NCBI GenBank assembly: GCA_003241285.1
Contig: QFOT01000020.1
Location: forward strand, 1-20,705
Source: Micavibrio aeruginosavorus
Lineage (GTDB): Bacteria; Pseudomonadota; Alphaproteobacteria; Micavibrionales; Micavibrionaceae
Reading direction: 5' to 3'
DNA length: 20,705 nt
Shown here: piece after piece, positions 6,628-14,070 of the stretch
Numbering within the stretch: the first letter of the stretch is position 1
Layout: the number at the start of each line of letters is the position of its first letter
The notes under the pieces: generated by a model
What the model was told of the DNA's origin: nothing
The model's input: only the letters and a program-made list of their open reading frames with translations
Database searches by the model: none
Made by a program: the position numbers and the translations under genes

Positions 6628-9015
6628 TTAGTTTCGTAGAGGGCGTCCGGTTTCCAGCATGGCTTCGATACGCGCCACCGTTCCCGGATTACGCGCCAGT
6701 TTCATAAACTCCTCGCGTTCCAGTTTCAGGATATCGTCTTCCTTCATCGGATTGGTCCAGTCGCCTTTTTCGCCGCCAGTCAGCACGCGTGCCAGTGCGG
6801 ATGAAACCGTCACGTCGTACGGTGTTGCCTTGCCGTTTTTTGCCATGTCAGAGACAGCCAGATCAAGCGCATATCTGCCAGACGGGCCCGGCAATCGCAG
6901 ATCTTCAACCGGAGCCGGTGCCTGATATCCCTCAACCAGTTCCAACGCTTTCTTTTTCGCATCGAACAGCAAACGGTCTTTATTCATCGTAATACCGTCG
7001 GAGTCGCGCAAATAGCCAAGCTCCTTGGCATTCGCGGCGGATTTTGCCACCTGTGCGGTCCCGATCAGTTCAAAAGCTTTTTTAACGGCGCCCATCGGCG
7101 TGTTCTTTGGCGAGAACCACAGTTTCTTGCCGCCTGTCTGCTTGTCAAATTGCTCGCGTTCTTTCGCCTGATAACGCAGCAGCATTTCTTTGCAACCGCC
7201 CCAGCCTGGAATAAACCCGACACCCACTTCGACGAGGCCGCAATAAGTTTCCGCATGCGCCTGGACGTGATCGGAATGAAGAAGAATTTCACAGCCGCCG
7301 CCCAGCGCTATGCCTGACGGCGCCGACACAACCGGAAACGGCGAATATTTAAGAGCCTTGTAGGCACGCTGTCCGCCCGCAACCAATTCCTCGATCTGCG
7401 GCCACATGGCGATATTCGCAGCGAATAAAGCAAGACCCAGATTCGCTCCGGCAGAGAACGCCGAGCTTTCATTGTGAACAACAAGCGCTTTAAATTGTTT
7501 GCCCGGTCCCGTGATTTTTACAGCCTGATCGATTACGGCGAAAACCTGATCGTCGAGCGCATTCATCTTGCCGGTGAATTCGAGGCAGAGAACTTCGTCG
7601 CCAACATCCCAAAGCGCGGCAGAGCCGGTTTTGAAAACGGGTTTCGATTTACGCTTGATATCCTGCAATAGCAGAACACCTGCGGCGCGTTTAACGTCGT
7701 GGTATTTGCTGTCCGTGCCGAAATATTGCAGCTGGCCGTTTTCCGTTTTGTAAAACGTGCCATCGCCGACTTTTTTCAGGAAGTCAGGAACGACTTTTCC
7801 TTCACTGGCGAGTTTCTCGGCAAACCATTTCGGGCCGAGATCGTCGATCATCTCAAACGGGCCCTTTTTCCAGTTAGTGCCAAGGCGCATGGCTTCATCA
7901 ATACTCGCCACATCGTCCGCGATATCAGGGACAAGGCTCGCCGCATAAACTAACGTGTCGCTCAAGACCTTCCAGGCGTAGTGACCGCCTTCATCATCCG
8001 TATCGACAACAGCGCGCAGGCCTTTTTTACCCGCATCCATCGACGCCAGCCTCGGCTTGTCCGCTTTAGCGTATTGTGATTCATTGAACTCGGCTTCACT
8101 TAAGCGCAGCGCCTGTTTTTCTTTTGCTTTTGCCGGATCAGAATTGAGGCGATAAAAACCGCCTTTGCCTTTGCGCCCGTTATATCCGGCCTTTATCATT
8201 CCCGCGATAAATGGATAGTCTTTATAAATCTTGCGATAGGAATCGCCTTCCGGCAACGTCGACAGAAGACTATCCGCCAGATGCGGCATCAAATCGACGC
8301 CGACCAGATCGATCAAGCCGAAGACACCTGTCTTTGGAATCCCGACAGGCTTCGACAGAACAGCATCCGCAACTTCTACAGACACGTTATCGGCGACCGC
8401 AACATTCAATGCGGATTGCATAAAATAGGTCAGGATACGGTTGACGATAAATCCCGGCGTATCTTTACAGGTGACGACGCCTTTACCGAGCTTGATATCA
8501 CAGAATTCCGTCACGGCTTTCGTGACATTCGGATCCGTTTTCGGACCTGTGACAATTTCCAGCAAACGCAAGTAACGCGGCGGGTTGAAAAAGTGGGTAA
8601 TCAGGAAATTCTTTTTAACATCGTCGCTCAAAGGCTTGGTTAAAAGCTCAAGCGGAATCGTTGATGTATTCGAAGACAGGATCGCGCCTTTCTTCATATG
8701 TTTCGTCAGTTTCTCGTAAGTCGCATGCTTGATTTTGAGATCTTCCAGAACGACCTCGACGATCCAGTCGCAATCGGCGATCAAACCGAGATCGTCTTCG
8801 AGATTACCTGTCTGAATTAATTTTGCGTTCCGCGTCGACATAAGCGGCGCCGGATCGGTTTTCAGCAGTTTTTCAACCGCCATTTTCGCAAGGTCTTTAT
8901 CTGGCAGCTTGATATCCAGCAGCACGACAGGAATTCCAGCATTCGCCACCTGCGCCGCGATACCCGAACCCATAACACCCGAACCGATCACCGCTACTTT
9001 TTTTATGTCTGTCAT
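6628..9015 (-). CDS. FadN-type 3-hydroxyacyl-CoA dehydrogenase / enoyl-CoA hydratase
   Basis: A bifunctional beta-oxidation enzyme of 795 residues that hydrates enoyl-CoA and oxidises the resulting 3-hydroxyacyl-CoA with NAD. The dehydrogenase half comes first: Rossmann motif VAVIGSGVMGSGIA (7-20), SSNTS (114-118) and the catalytic histidine H141 in THFFNP. The hydratase half follows (about 465-690): oxyanion-loop region SSAFSAGANLG and the two catalytic glutamates E576 (ALGGGCE) and E596 (GLVEVGVGFIPGWGG). This order is that of Bacillus FadN and the reverse of E. coli FadB/FadJ. I chose the ATG at 9015 because it shares a base with the thiolase stop (TAATG) and directly precedes the Rossmann fold; the frame itself runs upstream to 9063. 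It is coupled to the thiolase gene. Confidence 0.93.
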   Translation of the reverse strand: MTDIKKVAVIGSGVMGSGIAAQVANAGIPVVLLDIKLPDKDLAKMAVEKLLKTDPAPLMSTRNAKLIQTGNLEDDLGLIADCDWIVEVVLEDLKIKHATYEKLTKHMKKGAILSSNTSTIPLELLTKPLSDDVKKNFLITHFFNPPRYLRLLEIVTGPKTDPNVTKAVTEFCDIKLGKGVVTCKDTPGFIVNRILTYFMQSALNVAVADNVSVEVADAVLSKPVGIPKTGVFGLIDLVGVDLMPHLADSLLSTLPEGDSYRKIYKDYPFIAGMIKAGYNGRKGKGGFYRLNSDPAKAKEKQALRLSEAEFNESQYAKADKPRLASMDAGKKGLRAVVDTDDEGGHYAWKVLSDTLVYAASLVPDIADDVASIDEAMRLGTNWKKGPFEMIDDLGPKWFAEKLASEGKVVPDFLKKVGDGTFYKTENGQLQYFGTDSKYHDVKRAAGVLLLQDIKRKSKPVFKTGSAALWDVGDEVLCLEFTGKMNALDDQVFAVIDQAVKITGPGKQFKALVVHNESSAFSAGANLGLALFAANIAMWPQIEELVAGGQRAYKALKYSPFPVVSAPSGIALGGGCEILLHSDHVQAHAETYCGLVEVGVGFIPGWGGCKEMLLRYQAKEREQFDKQTGGKKLWFSPKNTPMGAVKKAFELIGTAQVAKSAANAKELGYLRDSDGITMNKDRLLFDAKKKALELVEGYQAPAPVEDLRLPGPSGRYALDLAVSDMAKNGKATPYDVTVSSALARVLTGGEKGDWTNPMKEDDILKLEREEFMKLARNPGTVARIEAMLETGRPLRN

Positions 9016-10142
9016 TATACGCGCTCCAGAATAACCGCCACACCCTGGCCGCCGCCGATACACATCGTGGCGAGACCGTATTTTTTCTTTTCACGTTGCA
9101 ACAGGCTCGCCAGCTTGCCTGTGATACGCGCACCTGACGCGCCGAGCGGGTGGCCCAGCGCTATCGCGCCGCCATCGATATTGACGATAGATGGATCGAC
9201 ACCGAGTTCTTTGATAACCGAGAGAGACTGAGCCGCGAAGGCTTCGTTCAGCTCGACGATCTCAATGTCTTTTAATGTCAGGCCTGCTCGCGCCAATGCT
9301 TTTTGTGTCGCAGGAACGGGACCGATACCCATGATTTCCGCGCCGCATCCGGCAACGGAAACTGATTTTATCCGCGCCAGGATCGGCAGGCCGTTTTTCT
9401 TTGCGTATTCTTCTGTCGCAACCAGTGTCGCCGCCGCACCATCCGTCAAAGGTGACGCCGTACCGGCCGTGACCGTTCCATTTTGATCGATCGCAAGCTT
9501 CAGCCCGGCAAGACCTTCCAATGTCGTTTCAGGACGGATCGTGCCATCTGTTTTGACATCACCGATGGCCACGATCTCCGCATCGAATTTACCGTCAGCC
9601 GCCGCTTTCGCCGCTTTCATATGGGATTCATAAGAGAATTTTTCCTGCGCTGCGCGGTCGATTGAATATTTCTTCGCAAGATTTTCGGCTGTTTCGCCCA
9701 TGCCCATGTAAGCCGCCGGGTAAGACTGGCCCAGAGCCGGGTTTGGCATCGGATTAAAACCGCCCATCGGGATACGGGTCATGGATTCAACGCCAGATGC
9801 TATAAATAGCTCTCCCGCGCCCATTTGCGCGTAACCGGCTGCCATTTGAATTGTTGTCATGGAAGAGCCGCAAAAACGGTTAACGGTTGCCCCGGCCACT
9901 GACACCGGCAAGCCGATAATCTGCGCGACAATCTTGGCGAGGTTAAAGCCCTGCTCCGCTTCCGGGAAAGCGCAGCCCATCAGCAAATCCTCGATCTCGG
10001 CTGTGTTGGCCTTGGTTTCATCCAAAAGAGCTTTAATGACGGCTGCAGCCATATCATCGGGCCTGACTTTGGCAAGAGCTCCTTTATTCGCAAAGTGGAA
10101 AGGGGAGCGTTTGTAGCCGCAGATAACCATTGGAACTTGCAT
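9015..10142 (-). CDS. fadA: Acetyl-CoA C-acyltransferase (thiolase, FadA-type)
   Basis: Catalyses the last step of beta-oxidation, cleaving 3-ketoacyl-CoA with CoA to acetyl-CoA and a shortened acyl-CoA. The 375-residue protein has the acylated cysteine C91 in VNRFCGSSM, the histidine H331 in ALGHPLGASGAR and the second catalytic cysteine C361 in TMCIGGGQG. This is the full thiolase set. A strong ribosome site (AGGAGA) precedes the ATG at 10142. The downstream FadN-type gene begins on its stop codon, so the two subunits of the beta-oxidation complex are made together. An anabolic acetoacetyl-CoA thiolase cannot be excluded from sequence alone, but pairing with the dehydrogenase/hydratase favours fatty-acid breakdown; the symbol is therefore by role. 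Confidence 0.9.
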   Translation of the reverse strand: MQVPMVICGYKRSPFHFANKGALAKVRPDDMAAAVIKALLDETKANTAEIEDLLMGCAFPEAEQGFNLAKIVAQIIGLPVSVAGATVNRFCGSSMTTIQMAAGYAQMGAGELFIASGVESMTRIPMGGFNPMPNPALGQSYPAAYMGMGETAENLAKKYSIDRAAQEKFSYESHMKAAKAAADGKFDAEIVAIGDVKTDGTIRPETTLEGLAGLKLAIDQNGTVTAGTASPLTDGAAATLVATEEYAKKNGLPILARIKSVSVAGCGAEIMGIGPVPATQKALARAGLTLKDIEIVELNEAFAAQSLSVIKELGVDPSIVNIDGGAIALGHPLGASGARITGKLASLLQREKKKYGLATMCIGGGQGVAVILERV

Positions 10143-10355
10143 AAAGGATCTCCTGAATAGGGACTTAAGAATAATAGAAGCGTAGCATATACTTGGTTAA
10201 CAGGTTTTCAAAGCGAAGCTATTTTTCCGTATACCCTGTTGCAGCGCAATATCGCCTGTGCTAAATGCCCAATATTAAATGCTTTGACTTCACTATTGAA
10301 ATAGGCCAAATAATTTGGCTTCAAGATTAACTGCCAAATTCTTAGAGGAATTTTT
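10143..10355. promoter_or_regulatory. 213-base divergent intergenic region (thiolase / acidic-tail gene)
   Basis: This gap holds the start signals of both divergent operons. For the plus-strand gene, TTGACT at 10284-10289 and AATAAT at 10309-10314 form a possible promoter with a long 19-base spacing, and AGAGGAA lies just before the ATG. For the thiolase, the minus strand shows a weak TTAACC / TATTAT pair near 10180-10200. I see no convincing operator; a fatty-acid regulator site would be expected here but none could be recognised by eye. Confidence 0.4.
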
Positions 10356-10751
10356 ATGCCCCAAGCTACGGTTTCCGATCCAAGAGGGTTGAAACGCATC
10401 TGCATGAGCTGCAGCACCAGATTTTACGATCTGAACAAGCGCCCTGTTATATGCCCGAATTGCGATACTGAATTCACCGGCGAAGTCAAAATCAAGGCCC
10501 GTCGCGGACGTCTAGCTGCCAACGATGTTGCCGACGATACTGAAGTCGAAGATGCCGTAGAGACAGCAGAAGTTGAAGAAGAAGAGGCCGAAGAGGAAGA
10601 AGCTGAGACAGTTTCTCTGGAAGAAGTTGAAGTTGACGCCGACGAAGACGAAGATCTGGATATCGATGAAGATGATCTGGACGCTGATCTGGACGACGAT
10701 CTCGATGATGACGACGATCTCGACGTTGAACTCGACGAAGACGATAAATAA
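10356..10751 (+). CDS. TIGR02300-type zinc-ribbon protein with acidic tail
   Basis: A 131-residue protein of a small family that I associate with Alphaproteobacteria and whose function is unknown to me. The N-terminal part has two CxxC pairs (C16/C19 and C33/C36) in ICMSCSTRFYDLNKRPVICP, a zinc-ribbon arrangement. From about residue 57 the protein is almost only Asp, Glu, Ala, Val and Leu, ending in a run dominated by aspartate, so it should be very acidic and disordered. The ATG is preceded by AGAGGAA. Its TAA shares a base with the ATG of prmA (TAATG), so the two proteins are translated together. The zinc ribbon plus acidic tail would fit binding to a basic or nucleic-acid-associated partner, but that is inference. 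Confidence 0.88.
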   Translation: MPQATVSDPRGLKRICMSCSTRFYDLNKRPVICPNCDTEFTGEVKIKARRGRLAANDVADDTEVEDAVETAEVEEEEAEEEEAETVSLEEVEVDADEDEDLDIDEDDLDADLDDDLDDDDDLDVELDEDDK

Positions 10752-11641
10752 TGCTGGATGCTCAGATTAAAGGACTATTGTTTACGATCAATCTGAGCCA
10801 GCCATTATCCTTATCGGATACTGAAATTATGACTATGGCCTCGCTCCTTGAAGACGAGGCCATTTCTACATCCTGGGAAAAAAGCAAAAACGCCTGGGAT
10901 ATTATGTGGCTGGTGGATTTTAGACCCAATGCCGCGCAAATCGCCAAGCGCCTGAAAGTACAGGCAGCCAAGCTAAAGATCGAACCTGTCGCCGATACGA
11001 ACTGGCTGGAGCATTCCTACCAGCAATTCCCGCCTTTCAGGATCGGCGATTTCTTTATCTACGGTTCTCATTACAAAGAAAAAATTCCTGCAAAAACGAT
11101 GGGCCTTCAAATTGATGCCGCCACCGCTTTCGGCTCCGGCGAGCACGGCACGACCAAAGGCTGCCTTGAAATGCTGATCCGTATGAAAGATATGGGCATC
11201 AAGCCGAAGAATATTTTAGACATGGGTACAGGCTCGGGCATTCTCGCCCTCGGTGCCTATCGTCTTTGGAAAAAACCAGTTTTGGCTATCGATAACGATC
11301 CTGAATCCGTGCGCGTTTCCTGCCGCCACCGTAGTATGAATAAAATTCCTGCCGGGGCAGAGGGTGTCGCTTGCGCCTGCGGCGATGGCTATAAAACCCA
11401 CAAAGTAAAACAAACAGCACCATTCGATCTTGTTATCGCGAATATTCTGGCAGGGCCATTGATCGAGATGGCCCCTGAACTGGCTGGCGTTTTAAAACCC
11501 AAAGGCTATGTCATTCTTTCAGGCTTATTGCGTGATCAGGAAAAGGCCGTCCTTGCCGCGCATAAGGAATTCGGCATGAAAAAAATCGCCCGTATCGTGC
11601 ATGACGATTGGTGTGCGCTTTTGCTGCAAGCCGAAAGCTGA
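10751..11641 (+). CDS. prmA: Ribosomal protein L11 methyltransferase PrmA
   Basis: Methylates lysine and N-terminal amino groups of ribosomal protein L11 with S-adenosylmethionine. The 296-residue protein has a divergent N-terminal recognition domain (about 1-100) and then the family signature AFGSGEHGTT (126-135). The SAM loop ILDMGTGSGILALGA (155-169) follows, with the acidic AIDNDPESV (179-187) and DLVIANILAGPLIEMAPEL (226-244), where the NILA segment is the equivalent of the catalytic NPPY-type loop. It begins on the stop codon of the acidic-tail gene. Its own TGA abuts the stop of the convergent membrane-protein gene with no gap, inside a short palindrome. Confidence 0.93.
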   Translation: MLDAQIKGLLFTINLSQPLSLSDTEIMTMASLLEDEAISTSWEKSKNAWDIMWLVDFRPNAAQIAKRLKVQAAKLKIEPVADTNWLEHSYQQFPPFRIGDFFIYGSHYKEKIPAKTMGLQIDAATAFGSGEHGTTKGCLEMLIRMKDMGIKPKNILDMGTGSGILALGAYRLWKKPVLAIDNDPESVRVSCRHRSMNKIPAGAEGVACACGDGYKTHKVKQTAPFDLVIANILAGPLIEMAPELAGVLKPKGYVILSGLLRDQEKAVLAAHKEFGMKKIARIVHDDWCALLLQAES

Positions 11642-12310
11642 TCAGATCAGCCCCTGCTCTTTCCAGGAAAATTTTCGGTCGATCAGGTACAGAAGCACGA
11701 AATAATACAAATACAATTCCATCACTTCGCTGACGCGCCAGAACAAATGATGCCCTGTTGTATCACCGTAAATACCTATCAGCTTTACGATAACCGCGCA
11801 TATCGCCGTAAAGACAACAATATTGCCGGGATAAATCTCTTTAAATCTTTGTGGCAGCCTTTCAGGCTTCCACTTACGCAAGGCCGGAATAATCAGACCG
11901 CCGATCAGAACGCCGATTTCCAAAATAGCGCGCGGTTTTTGATCCAGCCATGTTGACGTGTTGTGCAGATTGGTCTCATTCTGGTCATTGATCGCCGCCC
12001 AGTTCTCGGGCGTCCCCCAGTGGAATATCTGCTGGCCCCAGCTGATTTCCTCTCCCGCGACATAGAAGCAGCAAAGCGCCGCGATCCCCGCCCAGATTTT
12101 TAACCAGAAATTTTTTACCTTGAATGTTAAAAAGAGCGCTACCGGAAAAGCGAAGACCAGAAAAAACGCTTCAATGGCTTCATGCGGTCCGCCTTCGGAG
12201 TGAAACGCCGCCTTCTCCGTATTCGGAACAAAGATTTCGACCAGCACCTGCCCCATCATAAGAAGCAGCGGAATATCGATCATCAGGAAATTACGCGCAA
12301 TATTTTTCAT
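11642..12310 (-). CDS. EEISWGQ-motif membrane protein, paralogue 2 (unknown function)
   Basis: A 222-residue integral membrane protein with about six hydrophobic segments (roughly 10-28, 47-63, 72-87, 131-147, 166-182, 199-213). I do not recognise a named family. The most conserved part, shared with the gene upstream, is the end of the third segment and the following loop: GEEISWGQQIF, then W.TP..WAA, then ETNLHN. RAILEIGVLIGGLIIPAL and SEVMELYLYYF are also shared. Paired glutamates and a conserved HN next to membrane segments suggest a buried polar or metal-binding site, which is inference only. The ATG overlaps the TGA of the paralogue by four bases. Translation of this pair should be coupled. 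Confidence 0.82.
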   Translation of the reverse strand: MKNIARNFLMIDIPLLLMMGQVLVEIFVPNTEKAAFHSEGGPHEAIEAFFLVFAFPVALFLTFKVKNFWLKIWAGIAALCCFYVAGEEISWGQQIFHWGTPENWAAINDQNETNLHNTSTWLDQKPRAILEIGVLIGGLIIPALRKWKPERLPQRFKEIYPGNIVVFTAICAVIVKLIGIYGDTTGHHLFWRVSEVMELYLYYFVLLYLIDRKFSWKEQGLI

Positions 12311-12987
12311 CTTAAGCGACCTTCAAATTTCCATTTCTGTGCGATCGACACCAGATACAGGAATATAAAATCATACATAAATATCTCCATCACTTCACTC
12401 TTGCGATAGAAAATCTTGATGTCAAACCAGCCGGGAAACTGCTCGAGCACCTTGATCATAAAAGCCAGAATACCGATCACGGCAATCGAACGGAAAGGAT
12501 AGATGGCTTCGAATTTTTGCGGCAGCTTCTGTGGCGCCCATGTCATGAGTGCCGGGATGATGATCCCGCCAAACAGGATGCCGATTTCTAAAATTGTTCT
12601 GGGCACGCGATTGAATAACTGGGAATGATTGTGAATATTGGTTTCTTTCTGCGTCGCATTCGCCGCCCATACGTCCGGCGTTGACCATTGAAAGAATTTC
12701 TGGCCCCAGCTGATTTCCTCAAACGCGATATAAAAACAGGCAATACTGCAGAGCCCCATCCAGATGCGCAGCCATTTATTTTCTGATGGTTTTATGGTGA
12801 CGAAAATAAACAAACTCAAAAAAAGACAGACGAAGAGTAAGGCTTCCTGAACCAGCTCGATGCCGAATTCGGAATAAAATTCGACTTTCTGGTCGAAGCC
12901 GAGAAAAGCCTCCACACCGAAAAACAGCACAGGAAGGAAAAATGGGATAACATAAAACAAGACTGTATTGACGGATTTAGGCAGCAA
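12307..12987 (-). CDS. EEISWGQ-motif membrane protein, paralogue 1 (unknown function)
   Basis: A 226-residue integral membrane protein, homologous along its whole length to the gene that follows it; over the 76-residue core from WLRIW to IIPAL, 45 positions are identical by my hand alignment. It keeps FEEISWGQKFF, W.TP..WAA, ETNIHN, RTILEIGILFGGIIIPAL and SEVMEIFMY, and has the same predicted membrane pattern. The reading frame opens with TTG at 12987, eight bases after an AAGAGG ribosome site; no earlier ATG is in frame, and the next hydrophobic segment starts at once, so TTG is my choice. The ribosome site itself is in the 3' arm of a short hairpin. The pair is adjacent to, but convergent with, prmA. 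Confidence 0.8.
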   Translation of the reverse strand: MLPKSVNTVLFYVIPFFLPVLFFGVEAFLGFDQKVEFYSEFGIELVQEALLFVCLFLSLFIFVTIKPSENKWLRIWMGLCSIACFYIAFEEISWGQKFFQWSTPDVWAANATQKETNIHNHSQLFNRVPRTILEIGILFGGIIIPALMTWAPQKLPQKFEAIYPFRSIAVIGILAFMIKVLEQFPGWFDIKIFYRKSEVMEIFMYDFIFLYLVSIAQKWKFEGRLR

Positions 12988-12995
12988 GCGAGGAA

Positions 12996-13011
12996 CCTCT
13001 TAAAAAAGAGG
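12996..13011 (-). promoter_or_regulatory. Hairpin containing the ribosome site of membrane paralogue 1
   Basis: In the sense of the minus strand, CCTCTT, a TTTT loop and AAGAGG form a perfect six-base stem. The AAGAGG arm is the ribosome-binding site of the TTG start at 12987, so the structure could hide it. No T-run follows the stem, which argues against an intrinsic terminator. A short stem like this may also arise by chance. Confidence 0.35.
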
Positions 13012-13066
13012 AGCCTAGCAAAACCGCCTACCGCGTCAAATATTATTGCCGCAACAGGCTTATTTT

Positions 13067-13132
13067 TTATTCCACTGTGACAGATTTAGCGAGGTTGCGC
13101 GGCTGGTCGACATCCGTGCCTTTCGCAACCGC
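13067..13132 (-). pseudogene. Detached second copy of the glmS 3' end
   Basis: On the minus strand this stretch encodes, in frame and ending in TAA, the last 21 residues of GlmS exactly as in the complete gene at 15283. Upstream of that the similarity stops abruptly and an in-frame stop lies eleven codons further up, so it is not a gene by itself. Over the 63 coding bases it differs from the intact copy at five positions, all third codon positions and all silent. It therefore represents the tail of a once-functional glmS allele, separated from its gene by the 2.15 kb cassette between the two copies. Confidence 0.9.
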
Positions 13133-13170
13133 AAAAATGGTGGCGATAGCCGGGAACTATCTCCAATACG

Positions 13171-14043
13171 CTATAATGGCCCGTCCGGCATTGGAATGAA
13201 CTCCGCGTCGTCGGCATCTGGAAGCTTCATTTTTCCCGCTTTCCAATCCAGGGCTGCCTGAGCGAGCCGTTCCTTAGATGAAGACACAAAGTTCCAATTC
13301 ATGAATCGTTCGCCGACCGGCTCGCCTCCAAGCACCATTACTGTTGATTGTTCTGATGCCCTTACGCGCGAGGCGTCGGGACTAAGCACCAACATGCGCC
13401 CGCTTTCATAGCGCATTCCAGCAATTTCGACCGCGCCCTTTGCTATATAGAGTGCCCGTTCCTTATGCCCAACTGGTATCTCGGCACTCGAACCCGGAGC
13501 CATATCGAGATGGGCATAAAAAAGCGGTGAGTGCGTTTCAGCGGCGGCAGTTAATCCATAAGCACTACCGGCGATGAGTTGTCCAATTACGCCCGCATCG
13601 TTCCATTGCGGAAGGCCAGATCCGGCATGATGCGAAAATGACGGTGCGATTTCTTCATATTCGGTCGGCAGCGCGACCCAGGCCTGAATGCCGTGCAGAT
13701 GATCGCCTTGCGCCTGCGCACGTTCAAACCGCTCGCTATGCGTGATGCCGCGTCCCGCCGTCATCCAATTGACCTCCTGAGGCCGGATCGCCTGCTCGTA
13801 ACCGAGGCTATCGCGATGCATGATCTCACCGGCAAACAGGTAAGTAACCGTCGACAGACCGATATGCGGATGAGGCCTGACATCGACACTATGGTCGGTG
13901 CCCGCCGGAAGATCTAACGGCCCCATATGATCGAAAAAGATAAACGGGCCAACCATGCGCCGTTTTGCAAACGGCAGCACACGCCCCACTTCCAGTCCGC
14001 CCCCCAGTCCGCGACGCCGCTGTTCGATAATCATTTCGATCAT
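13171..14043 (-). CDS. Pirin family protein
   Basis: A 290-residue bicupin of the pirin family; some members are quercetin 2,3-dioxygenases and others are redox-responsive partners of regulators or metabolic enzymes. The N-terminal cupin has the metal ligands in RPHPHIGLSTVTYLF (two His) and in GRGITHSERF (His and Glu), the standard iron-binding set. The C-terminal cupin from about residue 180 lacks these and is the usual degenerate half. The ATG at 14043 has no good ribosome site; a second in-frame ATG is three codons later. It follows the hydrolase gene by 27 bases on the same strand, so the two are probably cotranscribed. Its last codons lie 38 bases from the displaced glmS tail. Enzymatic substrate is unknown. 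Confidence 0.92.
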   Translation of the reverse strand: MIEMIIEQRRRGLGGGLEVGRVLPFAKRRMVGPFIFFDHMGPLDLPAGTDHSVDVRPHPHIGLSTVTYLFAGEIMHRDSLGYEQAIRPQEVNWMTAGRGITHSERFERAQAQGDHLHGIQAWVALPTEYEEIAPSFSHHAGSGLPQWNDAGVIGQLIAGSAYGLTAAAETHSPLFYAHLDMAPGSSAEIPVGHKERALYIAKGAVEIAGMRYESGRMLVLSPDASRVRASEQSTVMVLGGEPVGERFMNWNFVSSSKERLAQAALDWKAGKMKLPDADDAEFIPMPDGPL

Positions 14044-14070
14044 GTTTATTAACTATTTTTGCTCTGGCTG

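Noticed and set aside
8982..9063. Longer start for the FadN-type protein at 9063
   Set aside because: The extra 16 residues are Arg/Gly-rich, lie inside the thiolase gene, and precede the standard MTDIKKVAVIGSG start, which has a TAATG junction.
10208..10417. 69-codon minus-strand frame between the thiolase and the acidic-tail gene
   Set aside because: It runs antisense over the start, ribosome site and candidate promoter of the acidic-tail gene, has no ribosome site and no recognisable motif.
10610..10750. GA-rich repetitive stretch considered as a simple-sequence repeat
   Set aside because: It is the coding sequence for the Asp/Glu tail; codons vary and no regular unit is repeated, so it is explained by protein composition.
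13046..13261. 71-codon plus-strand frame over the glmS tail and the pirin end
   Set aside because: It is the reverse reading of the detached glmS tail and of the pirin C-terminus, both of which have clear minus-strand identities.
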